Positions 1 through 5,577 of a stretch of DNA of 12,426 nt are shown here, one piece after another. Every line of letters begins with the position of its first letter. The stretch's first letter is position 1. The DNA is taken from assembly GCA_903921835.1 (NCBI GenBank), contig CAIXRL010000695.1, positions 1 through 12,426 on the forward strand, in the 5' to 3' direction. The DNA is from Candidatus Eiseniibacteriota bacterium (GTDB lineage Bacteria; Eisenbacteria; RBG-16-71-46). The notes beneath the pieces were generated by a model. It made no database searches. It was not told the DNA's origin and saw only the letters and a program-made list of their open reading frames with translations. Made by a program: the position numbers and the translations under genes.

Positions 1-1
1 A

Positions 2-319
2 GACGGCGAGCGCGTGTTCGGCTACCGCGCGCTGCGCATCGGGCGCGGCGACGCCACGCCGCTGGCGGGTTACGACGAGAACGCGTACATGCCCGAGGCA
101 CGCTGTGGGCGCCGCACGCTCGCGGACGTCGCCGCGGAGTTCGCCGCGGTGCGGCTTGCGACGCTGGCGCTCTTTCGCAGCTTCGACGAGCAGGCGCTGG
201 CGCGACGCGGGACCGCGAACGGCCAGCCGGTGAGCGCACGGGCCCTGGCGGCGATCATCGCGGGTCACGAGCTGCACCACGTGAAGCTGCTGCGCGAGCG
301 GTACGGGCTGGGTGGGTAG
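2..319 (+). CDS. DinB-like four-helix protein, C-terminal part (5' end outside window)
   Basis: The reading frame is open from base 2 (D-G-E-R-V-F-G-Y...) to a TAG at 317-319, so the true start lies before the window; a GTG at 14 is probably internal. About 105 residues are visible. They match the C-terminal half of the DinB/YfiT-like superfamily of metal-binding four-helix bundles: an 'ADV..EF.AVR.ATLALF' helix, an 'RRGTANG.PVSARALA' segment, then the closing helix 'IIAGHELHHVKLLRERY', whose histidines are the usual metal-ligand region. Family members include bacillithiol or mycothiol transferases and DNA-damage-inducible proteins, but most are uncharacterised and no substrate can be assigned here. 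No other gene shares the strand until 2090, so it appears to end its own transcription unit. Confidence 0.75.
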   Translation, partial: DGERVFGYRALRIGRGDATPLAGYDENAYMPEARCGRRTLADVAAEFAAVRLATLALFRSFDEQALARRGTANGQPVSARALAAIIAGHELHHVKLLRERYGLGG

Positions 320-329
320 CGGCGAGCCT

Positions 330-544
330 GGCGCCGACGCTTCCGCGTCGATAGCGTTGGTGACCGCAGTAGCCGCCCAGCGCAACTCCGAAGCTCCGGA
401 ATCGAAAGCGTGCGAAGGCGGTGCGTCCGAGGAGCGAGCGAAGCCAGGGATGGCGTGAGCCGCGACTGGATGCAGTGAGGCGAGGCAGGATGCCGAGCCG
501 AGCGTGCCGGCTTCGCACGCTATCGATGCAGGAGCGTCGGCGCC
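330..544 (+). other. Gene-free element with nested inverted repeats and three GGA mini-hairpins (candidate structured RNA or REP-like repeat)
   Basis: Between the DinB-like gene and the PLD gene no convincing coding frame exists. The 3' arm at 511-535 is complementary to 393-417 (22 of 25 positions). Partly overlapping it, 518-544 is complementary to 330-356 (24 of 27). The two pairings therefore compete for one strand. Inside the 393-535 hairpin are three perfect short hairpins about 20 nt apart: 443-454 (GCCA-GGGA-TGGC), 465-476 (ACTG-GATG-CAGT) and 484-494 (GGCA-GGA-TGCC). Each contains the string GGATG, and each is preceded by GCGA-like and followed by GTGAG/GAG-like bases, so they look like degenerate tandem units. 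CGCCCAGCGC also recurs directly at 374-383 and 541-550. This could be a small RNA, for example one that binds a CsrA-type protein, or a member of a dispersed extragenic repeat family. Transcription strand is unknown; + is listed because the GGA loops are read on that strand. Confidence 0.5.
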
Positions 545-570
545 CAGCGCTTCGTCACTCAAGCGCGTCA

Positions 571-612
571 GCGAAGCGGCGCGCCGGAGTGTTCCCCGAC
601 GCGCCGCTGCGC
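571..612 (-). terminator. Hairpin just downstream of the PLD gene, possible terminator
   Basis: Bases 571-583 pair with 600-612 (12 of 13, including a perfect 9-bp core AGCGGCGCG/CGCGCCGCT at 575-583 and 600-608) around a 16-nt loop. The hairpin begins about 10 nt after the TAG of the minus-strand PLD gene, which is where a terminator would sit. No T-run follows on the minus strand, so intrinsic termination is uncertain. It could instead belong to the repeat element next to it. Confidence 0.35.
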
Positions 613-621
613 AGTTCGGCC

Positions 622-1872
622 CTACTCCCCGTAGAACTTCTCGCCCGCGGGCGCCTTTGGGCCGTGCTCGCGCGCGGGCAGCTTCGTGTCGGGGCCGTAG
701 GGCGAGGCCGACGGGGCGCCCCAGCTGGTCGCGAAGATCAGGTCGGCCTGCTTCGCCATCACGGGATCGTGCACCGTGAGCCCGAGGTTGCGCGTGTTGA
801 GGAAGTAGCTGGGCTCCCAGTTGCTGGTGCCGACCCACAGCCACTCGCTGTCCACCACCATGTACTTGCAGTGCTCGACGCGCGCGAACGGAACGAAGCC
901 CTCGCTCCACTCCGGCACGTGCGAGATGCGCACCTCGACCCCCCGGGCGGCCAGCTCGTGCAGCGCCGGTTCGTTCGCGCCTCCGAGCAGCCAGTCCGAG
1001 ACCATGAGGCGCACCTTCACGCCGCGCGCGGCGGCGCCGGTCAGCGCGTGCTGGAGCGTGGAGTCGACGCCGCTTCCCCGCAGGCGCGTGCCGTACTGCA
1101 GCACCTGCACCGAGACGTCGTGCTTCGCGGCGTCGATGCGCTCCACGATGAGGTCGCGGTCCCACGGAATGCCGGCGGGAGTGGTCGCGCGCGGGCACGC
1201 GCCGAGCCAGACGTCCACGTCGCGCCCCGGCGCCTGCGTCACGCGCTGCGGCCATGCGGCGCCGTTGGGGCGGCCGACCGCGAACGGCTTCGTGGTGTCC
1301 GCGGCGGCCCAGTCGCTGTTGAAGATGGATTCGATGGCGCCGGCGATCGCTTCGTGCCGGACGCGCATGCCGAGCTCGTGGATCTGCGTGAGCGATCTCC
1401 AGTCCAGGTTCTGGCTGCCGATCCACGCGTCGTATCCGTCCACGATCATGAACTTGGCGTGCTGCACGCCGCCGGTGAGGCGCTTGTAGTCGATGGGGCG
1501 CATCTCGACGTACGGCAGGTGCGAGAGCGACTCGGCGGGCTGCGGGTAGGTCTTGAGGAAGCCGGCGTCGAGCAGCAACCGCACGTGCACGCCGCGCGCG
1601 GCGGCGCGGCCGATCTCGTCCACGACCGGCTGCAGCGACTGCCCGGGGTGGTGCGAGAAGTAGAACTCCTCGATGTCGAGCATGCCCTTCGCGCCGCGGA
1701 TCATGTCCAGCCACTCGTCGCGCGCCTCGGGCAGGGCGCGATTGCCGAGCTTCGTCTCGAGCGGACGGGACTCGCCCAGCTCGAGAGCCGGCGGGGGCGC
1801 GACGGGTTTCGCGGCGAGCGCGCATGGCGGCGCCATCATGAGGAGAGCGAGCAGCAGGTGCGAGCGACGCAT
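622..1872 (-). CDS. Secreted phospholipase D-like protein with two HKD motifs
   Basis: 416 residues from the ATG at 1872. This start is preferred over an upstream one at 1920 because a GAGGT ribosome site lies 4 nt before it and the protein then begins with a clean signal peptide (MRRSH, hydrophobic LLLALLMMAPP, cleavage near ALA-A, residue 20-21). There is no lipobox. Both catalytic HKD motifs of the PLD superfamily are intact: H138-x-K140-x4-D145 followed by 'WIGSQNLDW', and H334-x-K336-x4-D341 followed by 'WVGTSNWEPSYF'. The usual pseudo-twofold layout is present, each half starting with an 'A..RGV.VRLL' strand-helix. The GTSNW..YF context resembles the PLD3/PLD4 and poxvirus-like branch, where members hydrolyse phosphodiester bonds in lipids or nucleic acids. 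The substrate cannot be inferred here. The product should act in the periplasm or outside the cell. It is a single gene, divergent from the CPBP-MATE genes; TAGGAT on the minus strand (1919-1924) is a possible -10 about 46 nt upstream. Confidence 0.88.
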   Translation of the reverse strand: MRRSHLLLALLMMAPPCALAAKPVAPPPALELGESRPLETKLGNRALPEARDEWLDMIRGAKGMLDIEEFYFSHHPGQSLQPVVDEIGRAAARGVHVRLLLDAGFLKTYPQPAESLSHLPYVEMRPIDYKRLTGGVQHAKFMIVDGYDAWIGSQNLDWRSLTQIHELGMRVRHEAIAGAIESIFNSDWAAADTTKPFAVGRPNGAAWPQRVTQAPGRDVDVWLGACPRATTPAGIPWDRDLIVERIDAAKHDVSVQVLQYGTRLRGSGVDSTLQHALTGAAARGVKVRLMVSDWLLGGANEPALHELAARGVEVRISHVPEWSEGFVPFARVEHCKYMVVDSEWLWVGTSNWEPSYFLNTRNLGLTVHDPVMAKQADLIFATSWGAPSASPYGPDTKLPAREHGPKAPAGEKFYGE

Positions 1873-1952
1873 GAGTACCTCGGGGGTCGATGGGGTGCGA
1901 GGGTCGGGACCGCCGGACATCCTACTCCGGCGTTCCCCGGGGCGCCCGTCCC

Positions 1953-1966
1953 CGCCGGGCCCGGCG
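1953..1966. repeat. 14-bp perfect GC palindrome in divergent intergenic region
   Basis: CGCCGGGCCCGGCG is a perfect palindrome lying between the divergent PLD and CPBP genes (gap 1873-2089). A smaller CCCCGGGG palindrome lies just to its left. It could be an operator or a cruciform-prone site, but such palindromes also arise by chance in DNA this rich in G and C. Confidence 0.4.
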
Positions 1967-2025
1967 CGGGCCGCACGCCCGGGGCGCGCGAGCGCGACTG
2001 CCGCGGTGGAGCGCGCGACCGCCGC

Positions 2026-2055
2026 TGGCAGTTCATGAATGGTCCGGGCTACGCT
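2026..2055 (+). promoter_or_regulatory. Possible promoter of the CPBP-MATE genes
   Basis: TGGCAG (2026-2031) and TACGCT (2050-2055) are 18 nt apart and end 34 nt before the CPBP start. The decamer GCTACGCTGC (2048-2057) recurs as GCTAAGCTGC at 4211-4220, at a similar distance before the FAD oxidoreductase gene, which is the main support for a shared -10 region. The -35 match is weak. Confidence 0.3.
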
Positions 2056-2089
2056 GCCACGAACTGGCGCCGCCTCTGGAGATCACCGC

Positions 2090-2812
2090 ATGCCGCAGTT
2101 CGTGGATCACGTCCTCGTCTTCCTCGCCGTCGCGGGGCTCGCGCTGCGCGCGTGGTTCGGCATGCGGACGCTGCGCTCGCTGGCTCCCGAGCGCCTGGCC
2201 GCGATGCGGCCCCGGCTGTGGGCGCGTGCGATCGCGACGCAGTGGGCGCTGGTGCTTGCCGTGGCTGCGTGGTGGTCCTTCCAGCGCCGGGCGTGGGACG
2301 GACTCGGGCTGGCGGCGGGCTCGGTCTGGGGCTTCGGCGGGGTCATGCTGGGTCTCGCGGTGATGGGGATCGCGCTCGTGGCGCAGCGCCGCGCGATCGC
2401 CACCAGCGCGGACGTGCGTGCGCGGCTCAGGACCCGTCTCGCGAACGTCGCCGCGATCCTGCCGGGCCGGCGCGAGGAGTGGCCGGGCTTCGTCTCGCTC
2501 GCGGTCACGGCGGGCATCTGCGAGGAGCTGCTCTTTCGCGGCTTCGTGACGTGGTGGCTGCTCTGCTATGTGCCGGTGTTCTGGGTGGCCATCACCGCGC
2601 AGGGCGTCCTGTTCGGTCTCGCGCACGCCTACCAGGGCCCGCGCGGCATGTTCATGGCGGGCGCCATCGGGCTGTTCCTGGGCGGCATCGTCTGGGTCAC
2701 GGGCTCGCTGTGGGCGGCGATGATCCTGCACGCGCTGATGGACCTGCACGCGGGCGACACGGCGCTCAACGTGTACGAGGCGGACGCGGCGGCGTCCTCC
2801 GCGCCGGCGTGA
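2090..2812 (+). CDS. CPBP family intramembrane glutamic endopeptidase (Abi/CAAX protease-like)
   Basis: 240 residues from the ATG at 2090, chosen because GGAG (2078-2081) sits 8 nt upstream and the upstream ATG at 2039 has no ribosome site. The protein is almost entirely membrane-spanning. The three CPBP signatures are present in order: E145-E146-x3-R150 ('CEELLFRGF'), F175-x3-H179 ('FGLAHAYQG') and H214-x3-D218 ('HALMDLHAG'). These supply the catalytic Glu and metal- or water-coordinating His residues known from the Rce1/CPBP family. Members process prenylated CAAX proteins in eukaryotes; in bacteria they act in bacteriocin self-protection, regulated proteolysis or signalling, and the target here is unknown. 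The final codons overlap the start of the MATE gene by 4 nt, so the two are probably translated together. Active-site residues look intact. Confidence 0.85.
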   Translation: MPQFVDHVLVFLAVAGLALRAWFGMRTLRSLAPERLAAMRPRLWARAIATQWALVLAVAAWWSFQRRAWDGLGLAAGSVWGFGGVMLGLAVMGIALVAQRRAIATSADVRARLRTRLANVAAILPGRREEWPGFVSLAVTAGICEELLFRGFVTWWLLCYVPVFWVAITAQGVLFGLAHAYQGPRGMFMAGAIGLFLGGIVWVTGSLWAAMILHALMDLHAGDTALNVYEADAAASSAPA

Positions 2813-4215
2813 GCCCCGACGCGGGGAGCGCGCCGGCGCTCGCGCTTCCGGTGCCGCGCGCGTTGCTGCGCCTCGCGCTGCCGATCCTCGCCTCGCAGGG
2901 GCTGCGGCTCGCGTTCCAGTGGGTGGACGCTTTGTGGGTGCGCGGCCTGGGGACGCGCGCCACCGCGGCGATCACCACCTCCATCTTCGTGATGTGGTGC
3001 GTGCTGGCGCTGAACGACGTGTTTGGCATGGGCATCAGCGCATACGTGAGCCAGCTGATCGGCGCCGGCGAGCGCGCGCGCGCCGGCGTGGCGGCGTGGA
3101 AGGGCCTGCGAGCCTCGGCGCTGCTCGGGTTGGCGGGCACCGCGCTCGGGTTGTTCGGCGCGCGGGCGATCTTCCGCGTCATGGATCCGGGCGGGCACGT
3201 GGTGGCGGAGGGCACGGCCTACCTGAGCGTGGTGCTGCTCGCGGCGCCACTGCTGATGATGTCGGAATCCTGCGTCGGCGTGATGCGCGCGGCGGGGGAC
3301 ACGCGCACTCCCATGCTGGTCGAGCTGGGCGCGATCGCGCTCAACGCGCTGCTCGCGCCGCTGCTCATCTACGGGCCCGGGCCGTTCCCGCGACTCGGCG
3401 TCGCGGGCGCGGCGTGGGCGACGGTCGCGGCGCAGGTCGTCATGGTGACCTGCTACGCCGTGCTGGCGTGGCGCCGGCATCCGTCGTTCCCGCTCGCGCG
3501 CCACGCGCCGGGGCCGCCCGTGCGCATCCTCGGCATGGCGCGCGTGGGCGCGCCCGCGGCGCTCATCGGCATGTTGTTCTCGGTGGTCTACGTCGCGTTC
3601 GTGCGCTCGGCGTCCGCGTGGGGCGCGCCCGCCGAGGCGATCGTCGGGATCGGGAACCGGCTCGAGGCGATTCAGTTCGTGGTCGCGGTCGCGATCGGCC
3701 TTGGCGCCGCGAGCATGGTCGGGCAGAGCCTGGGCGCGGGCCGCCAGGATCGCGCCGACGAGGTCGTGCGCACGAGCCAGCGCTGGGCGCTGGCGGTTTC
3801 GCTCGTGCTCATGCTCGTGTTCCTCGCGGCGCCGCGCGCGCTGGTCGGCTGGTTCTCGAACGACCCGGCCGTGTGGGCGATCGGCGTGCCGTACCTGCGC
3901 GTGCTGGCGCTCACGCTGCCGTTCACCGCGCTCGAGGTCTCGACCGCGCAGGCCGTCATGGGCTCGGGGCACACGGCGGTGCTGTCGTGGATCTTCACGC
4001 TGGTCTCGCTGGTCCGCATCCCGCTCGCGTTCCTGGTGCCGGCGTGGACCCACTCGGGCGTCATGGGGATCGTGTGGCTGATCACGATCTCGTGCATGGT
4101 GCGCACGCTGGCCATCCTCGCGTGGGCCCGCCGGGGAACGTGGAAGCGCGGGCTGTCGCACGAGCTACGGGGACACCCGCCGGGCTCGCCCGGGACCCCG
4201 GGTGGGGCGTGCTAA
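2809..4215 (+). CDS. MATE family efflux transporter
   Basis: 468 residues from a GTG at 2809 that overlaps the CPBP stop (GTGA). The frame is open far upstream only because of base composition; residues before V-S-P-D-A-G show no transporter features. The length is typical of MATE proteins (about 450 residues, 12 membrane helices in two six-helix bundles). The N-terminal bundle begins 'LLRLALPILASQGLRLAFQWVDALWVRGLG', the usual MATE opening with an acidic residue in helix 1. The family loop motif 'MRAAGDTRTPM' is present, as is its counterpart 'SMVGQSLGAGRQDRADEVV' in the second half. MATE carriers export cationic drugs, dyes and metabolites by Na+ or H+ antiport across the inner membrane; the substrate here is unknown. 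The coupling to an intramembrane protease may be incidental or may reflect export plus processing of a hydrophobic compound. A GC hairpin (4185-4206) covers its last codons. Confidence 0.9.
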   Translation: MSPDAGSAPALALPVPRALLRLALPILASQGLRLAFQWVDALWVRGLGTRATAAITTSIFVMWCVLALNDVFGMGISAYVSQLIGAGERARAGVAAWKGLRASALLGLAGTALGLFGARAIFRVMDPGGHVVAEGTAYLSVVLLAAPLLMMSESCVGVMRAAGDTRTPMLVELGAIALNALLAPLLIYGPGPFPRLGVAGAAWATVAAQVVMVTCYAVLAWRRHPSFPLARHAPGPPVRILGMARVGAPAALIGMLFSVVYVAFVRSASAWGAPAEAIVGIGNRLEAIQFVVAVAIGLGAASMVGQSLGAGRQDRADEVVRTSQRWALAVSLVLMLVFLAAPRALVGWFSNDPAVWAIGVPYLRVLALTLPFTALEVSTAQAVMGSGHTAVLSWIFTLVSLVRIPLAFLVPAWTHSGVMGIVWLITISCMVRTLAILAWARRGTWKRGLSHELRGHPPGSPGTPGGAC

Positions 4216-4220
4216 GCTGC
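4211..4220 (+). promoter_or_regulatory. Possible -10 region of the FAD oxidoreductase gene
   Basis: GCTAAGCTGC overlaps the MATE stop codon and differs by one base from GCTACGCTGC at 2048-2057. TAAGCT ends 43 nt before the ATG at 4262. No good -35 hexamer is visible, so the oxidoreductase may instead be read through from the CPBP-MATE transcript. Confidence 0.28.
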
Positions 4221-4261
4221 GCCCCCCTTGGAAGCAGCCCGACCACCCGCAGGAATCCCAC

Positions 4262-5467
4262 ATGCACTATCGCCACGTCATCGTCGGGGGAGGCACCGCC
4301 GCGGCCGCGGCCATCGAGGGCATCCGCGCCCACGACGCCGACGGCAGCATTCTCCTGGTCTCGCGCGAGAACCACCTGCCGTACCGCCGCTCGCCGCTCT
4401 CCAGGGAAGCGTGGCGCGAGGGATTCCAGCTGGAGCAGCTCTCGATTCATCCGGCCGAATACTACGATTCGCGCCAGGTCGAGGTGCGCCTGCGCCGCGA
4501 GATCGTCGAGATGGATGCGGAGCACCGCGTGCTTTGGGACGAGCGCGGTGGGAGCGTCGGGTTCGATCACGCGCTGATCGCCACCGGCTGCCGTCCCAAG
4601 CGGCTGCGGGCCGTCGGCGCCGAGATCTCGGGCGTGCGCTACTACCGCGACCTCGAGGATTTCCTCGACCTGGAGCAGCGCCTCGAGCGCATCCAGCACG
4701 TCACGATCGTGGGCGGGAACTTCACCGCGCTCGAGCTGGCGTCGTCGCTGCACGCGCGCGGGAAGGAAGTGACGTTCATCTTCCCCGAGGAGTACCCGCT
4801 GCACCGCATGCTGCCGCGCGACCTGGGCGAAGGCGTGGTGGACTACCTGCGCCGGCTCGAGATCGAGACGATCTCGGGGGACACGATCGTCCAGGTGAAC
4901 GAGGCGGGCGAGTACCTGCACGCGAAGACGCACAACGGCGAGGACCTCACCACGCAGCTGATCCTCGTGGACCAGGGCGGCGAGGCCCTGGTCGAGCTGG
5001 CCGACGCGGCGGGGCTCGACACCGACGACGGCATCGTCGTGGACGAGTACGGCCGCTGCTCGCGGCCAGGCATCTGGGCGGCGGGTGACGTGGCGGAGTT
5101 CCCGTACCTGGCGCTCGGGCAGCTCATGCGCGTCGAGGGCGCGGATCACGCCGAGCACCACGGCTACGCCGTGGGCGCGAACATGGCGGGTGCGGGCACG
5201 CCGTACGCGCACATGCCGCTCAAGTGGTTCACGCTCGGCGAGTTGCGCTTCGAGGGTGTCGGGGAGCTGAGCTCGCGCACCGATCACCAGGATGTCTGGC
5301 TCGAGCCGGGGCAGGAGGGCGTCATCTTCTACCTGCGCGACGACGTCGTGCGCGGCGTGCTGATGTGCAACCAGCCCGGCCGGATCGAGTGGGCGCGCGA
5401 CCTCATCCGCGAGGCGCGCCCGATGTCGTCGGCGGATCGCGTCGCGCTGCTGGTGCCGCAGGGCTGA
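4262..5467 (+). CDS. FAD-dependent pyridine nucleotide oxidoreductase, AIF / ferredoxin-reductase-like
   Basis: 401 residues from the ATG at 4262, preferred because AGGAA (4251-4255) lies 6 nt upstream and the protein then starts directly with the FAD-binding strand. Motifs in order: dinucleotide loop V8-GGG-T-A-A-A-A (residues 8-16) for FAD; 'PYRRSPLSREAW' (40-51), matching the flavin-contacting segment of AIF and rubredoxin/ferredoxin reductases (PY.R.PLSK..W); 'ALIATG' (104-109); the NAD(P)H loop 'IVGGNFTALELASSL' (149-163); and 'GIWAAGDVAEFP' (270-281), which binds the FAD ribityl chain. There is no CxxC near the flavin, so it is not a thiol-disulfide reductase. The C-terminal region (about 300-401, with 'FYLRDDVVRGVLMCN') fits the AIF/NirB-like dimerisation domain. 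It probably moves electrons between NAD(P)H and a small carrier or quinone in the cytoplasm; the partner is not encoded nearby. It lies 46 nt after the MATE gene and is convergent with the cytochrome operon. Confidence 0.85.
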   Translation: MHYRHVIVGGGTAAAAAIEGIRAHDADGSILLVSRENHLPYRRSPLSREAWREGFQLEQLSIHPAEYYDSRQVEVRLRREIVEMDAEHRVLWDERGGSVGFDHALIATGCRPKRLRAVGAEISGVRYYRDLEDFLDLEQRLERIQHVTIVGGNFTALELASSLHARGKEVTFIFPEEYPLHRMLPRDLGEGVVDYLRRLEIETISGDTIVQVNEAGEYLHAKTHNGEDLTTQLILVDQGGEALVELADAAGLDTDDGIVVDEYGRCSRPGIWAAGDVAEFPYLALGQLMRVEGADHAEHHGYAVGANMAGAGTPYAHMPLKWFTLGELRFEGVGELSSRTDHQDVWLEPGQEGVIFYLRDDVVRGVLMCNQPGRIEWARDLIREARPMSSADRVALLVPQG

Positions 5468-5523
5468 GCCGCGCCCGCCGGCCGCCTACCGCGCCCGCGG
5501 GACGCCGCCCGCCCCAAACGATC

Positions 5524-5551
5524 GCGCCCCGGAGCCGAAGCCCCGGGGCGC
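5524..5551. terminator. Strong hairpin between convergent genes, likely bidirectional terminator
   Basis: GCGCCCCGG (5524-5532) pairs perfectly with CCGGGGCGC (5543-5551). Read on the minus strand the loop closes further as GGC-TTCG-GCT, giving a 12-bp stem (one G-U pair) capped by a stable C(UUCG)G tetraloop. It begins 26 nt after the stop of the outer-membrane barrel gene and 56 nt after the FAD oxidoreductase stop. Only short T-runs (TTT) follow on either side, so termination may be inefficient, but the position between converging genes fits well. Confidence 0.7.
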
Positions 5552-5577
5552 AATGCGTTTGCGGTGCTGCGGTGCGT

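Noticed and set aside
443..494. CRISPR-like array, suggested by repeated ~20-nt units
   Set aside because: Units are only three, degenerate and contiguous, with no unique spacers of constant length and no cas genes nearby.
421..2808. Very long open + strand frame running from 421 into the MATE gene, which would give a 1264-residue protein
   Set aside because: Its first part is antisense to the PLD gene and crosses the CPBP gene in another frame, with low-complexity Arg/Gly/Ala content. Transporter homology begins only at the GTG at 2809. Lack of stops is expected in DNA this GC-rich.
2629..4161. 510-residue minus-strand frame opposite the MATE gene
   Set aside because: Extremely Arg/His/Asp/Gln-rich, with no domain; a mirror of hydrophobic transporter codons.
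4185..4206. Terminator at the end of the MATE gene
   Set aside because: The GC hairpin lies inside the final codons and is not followed by a T-run, so it was mentioned in the gene entry rather than called as a terminator.
4262..5467. Thioredoxin or glutathione reductase-type disulfide reductase
   Set aside because: The flavin-proximal CxxC or CxxxxC pair needed for that chemistry is absent; the flavin segment reads PYRRSPLS instead.
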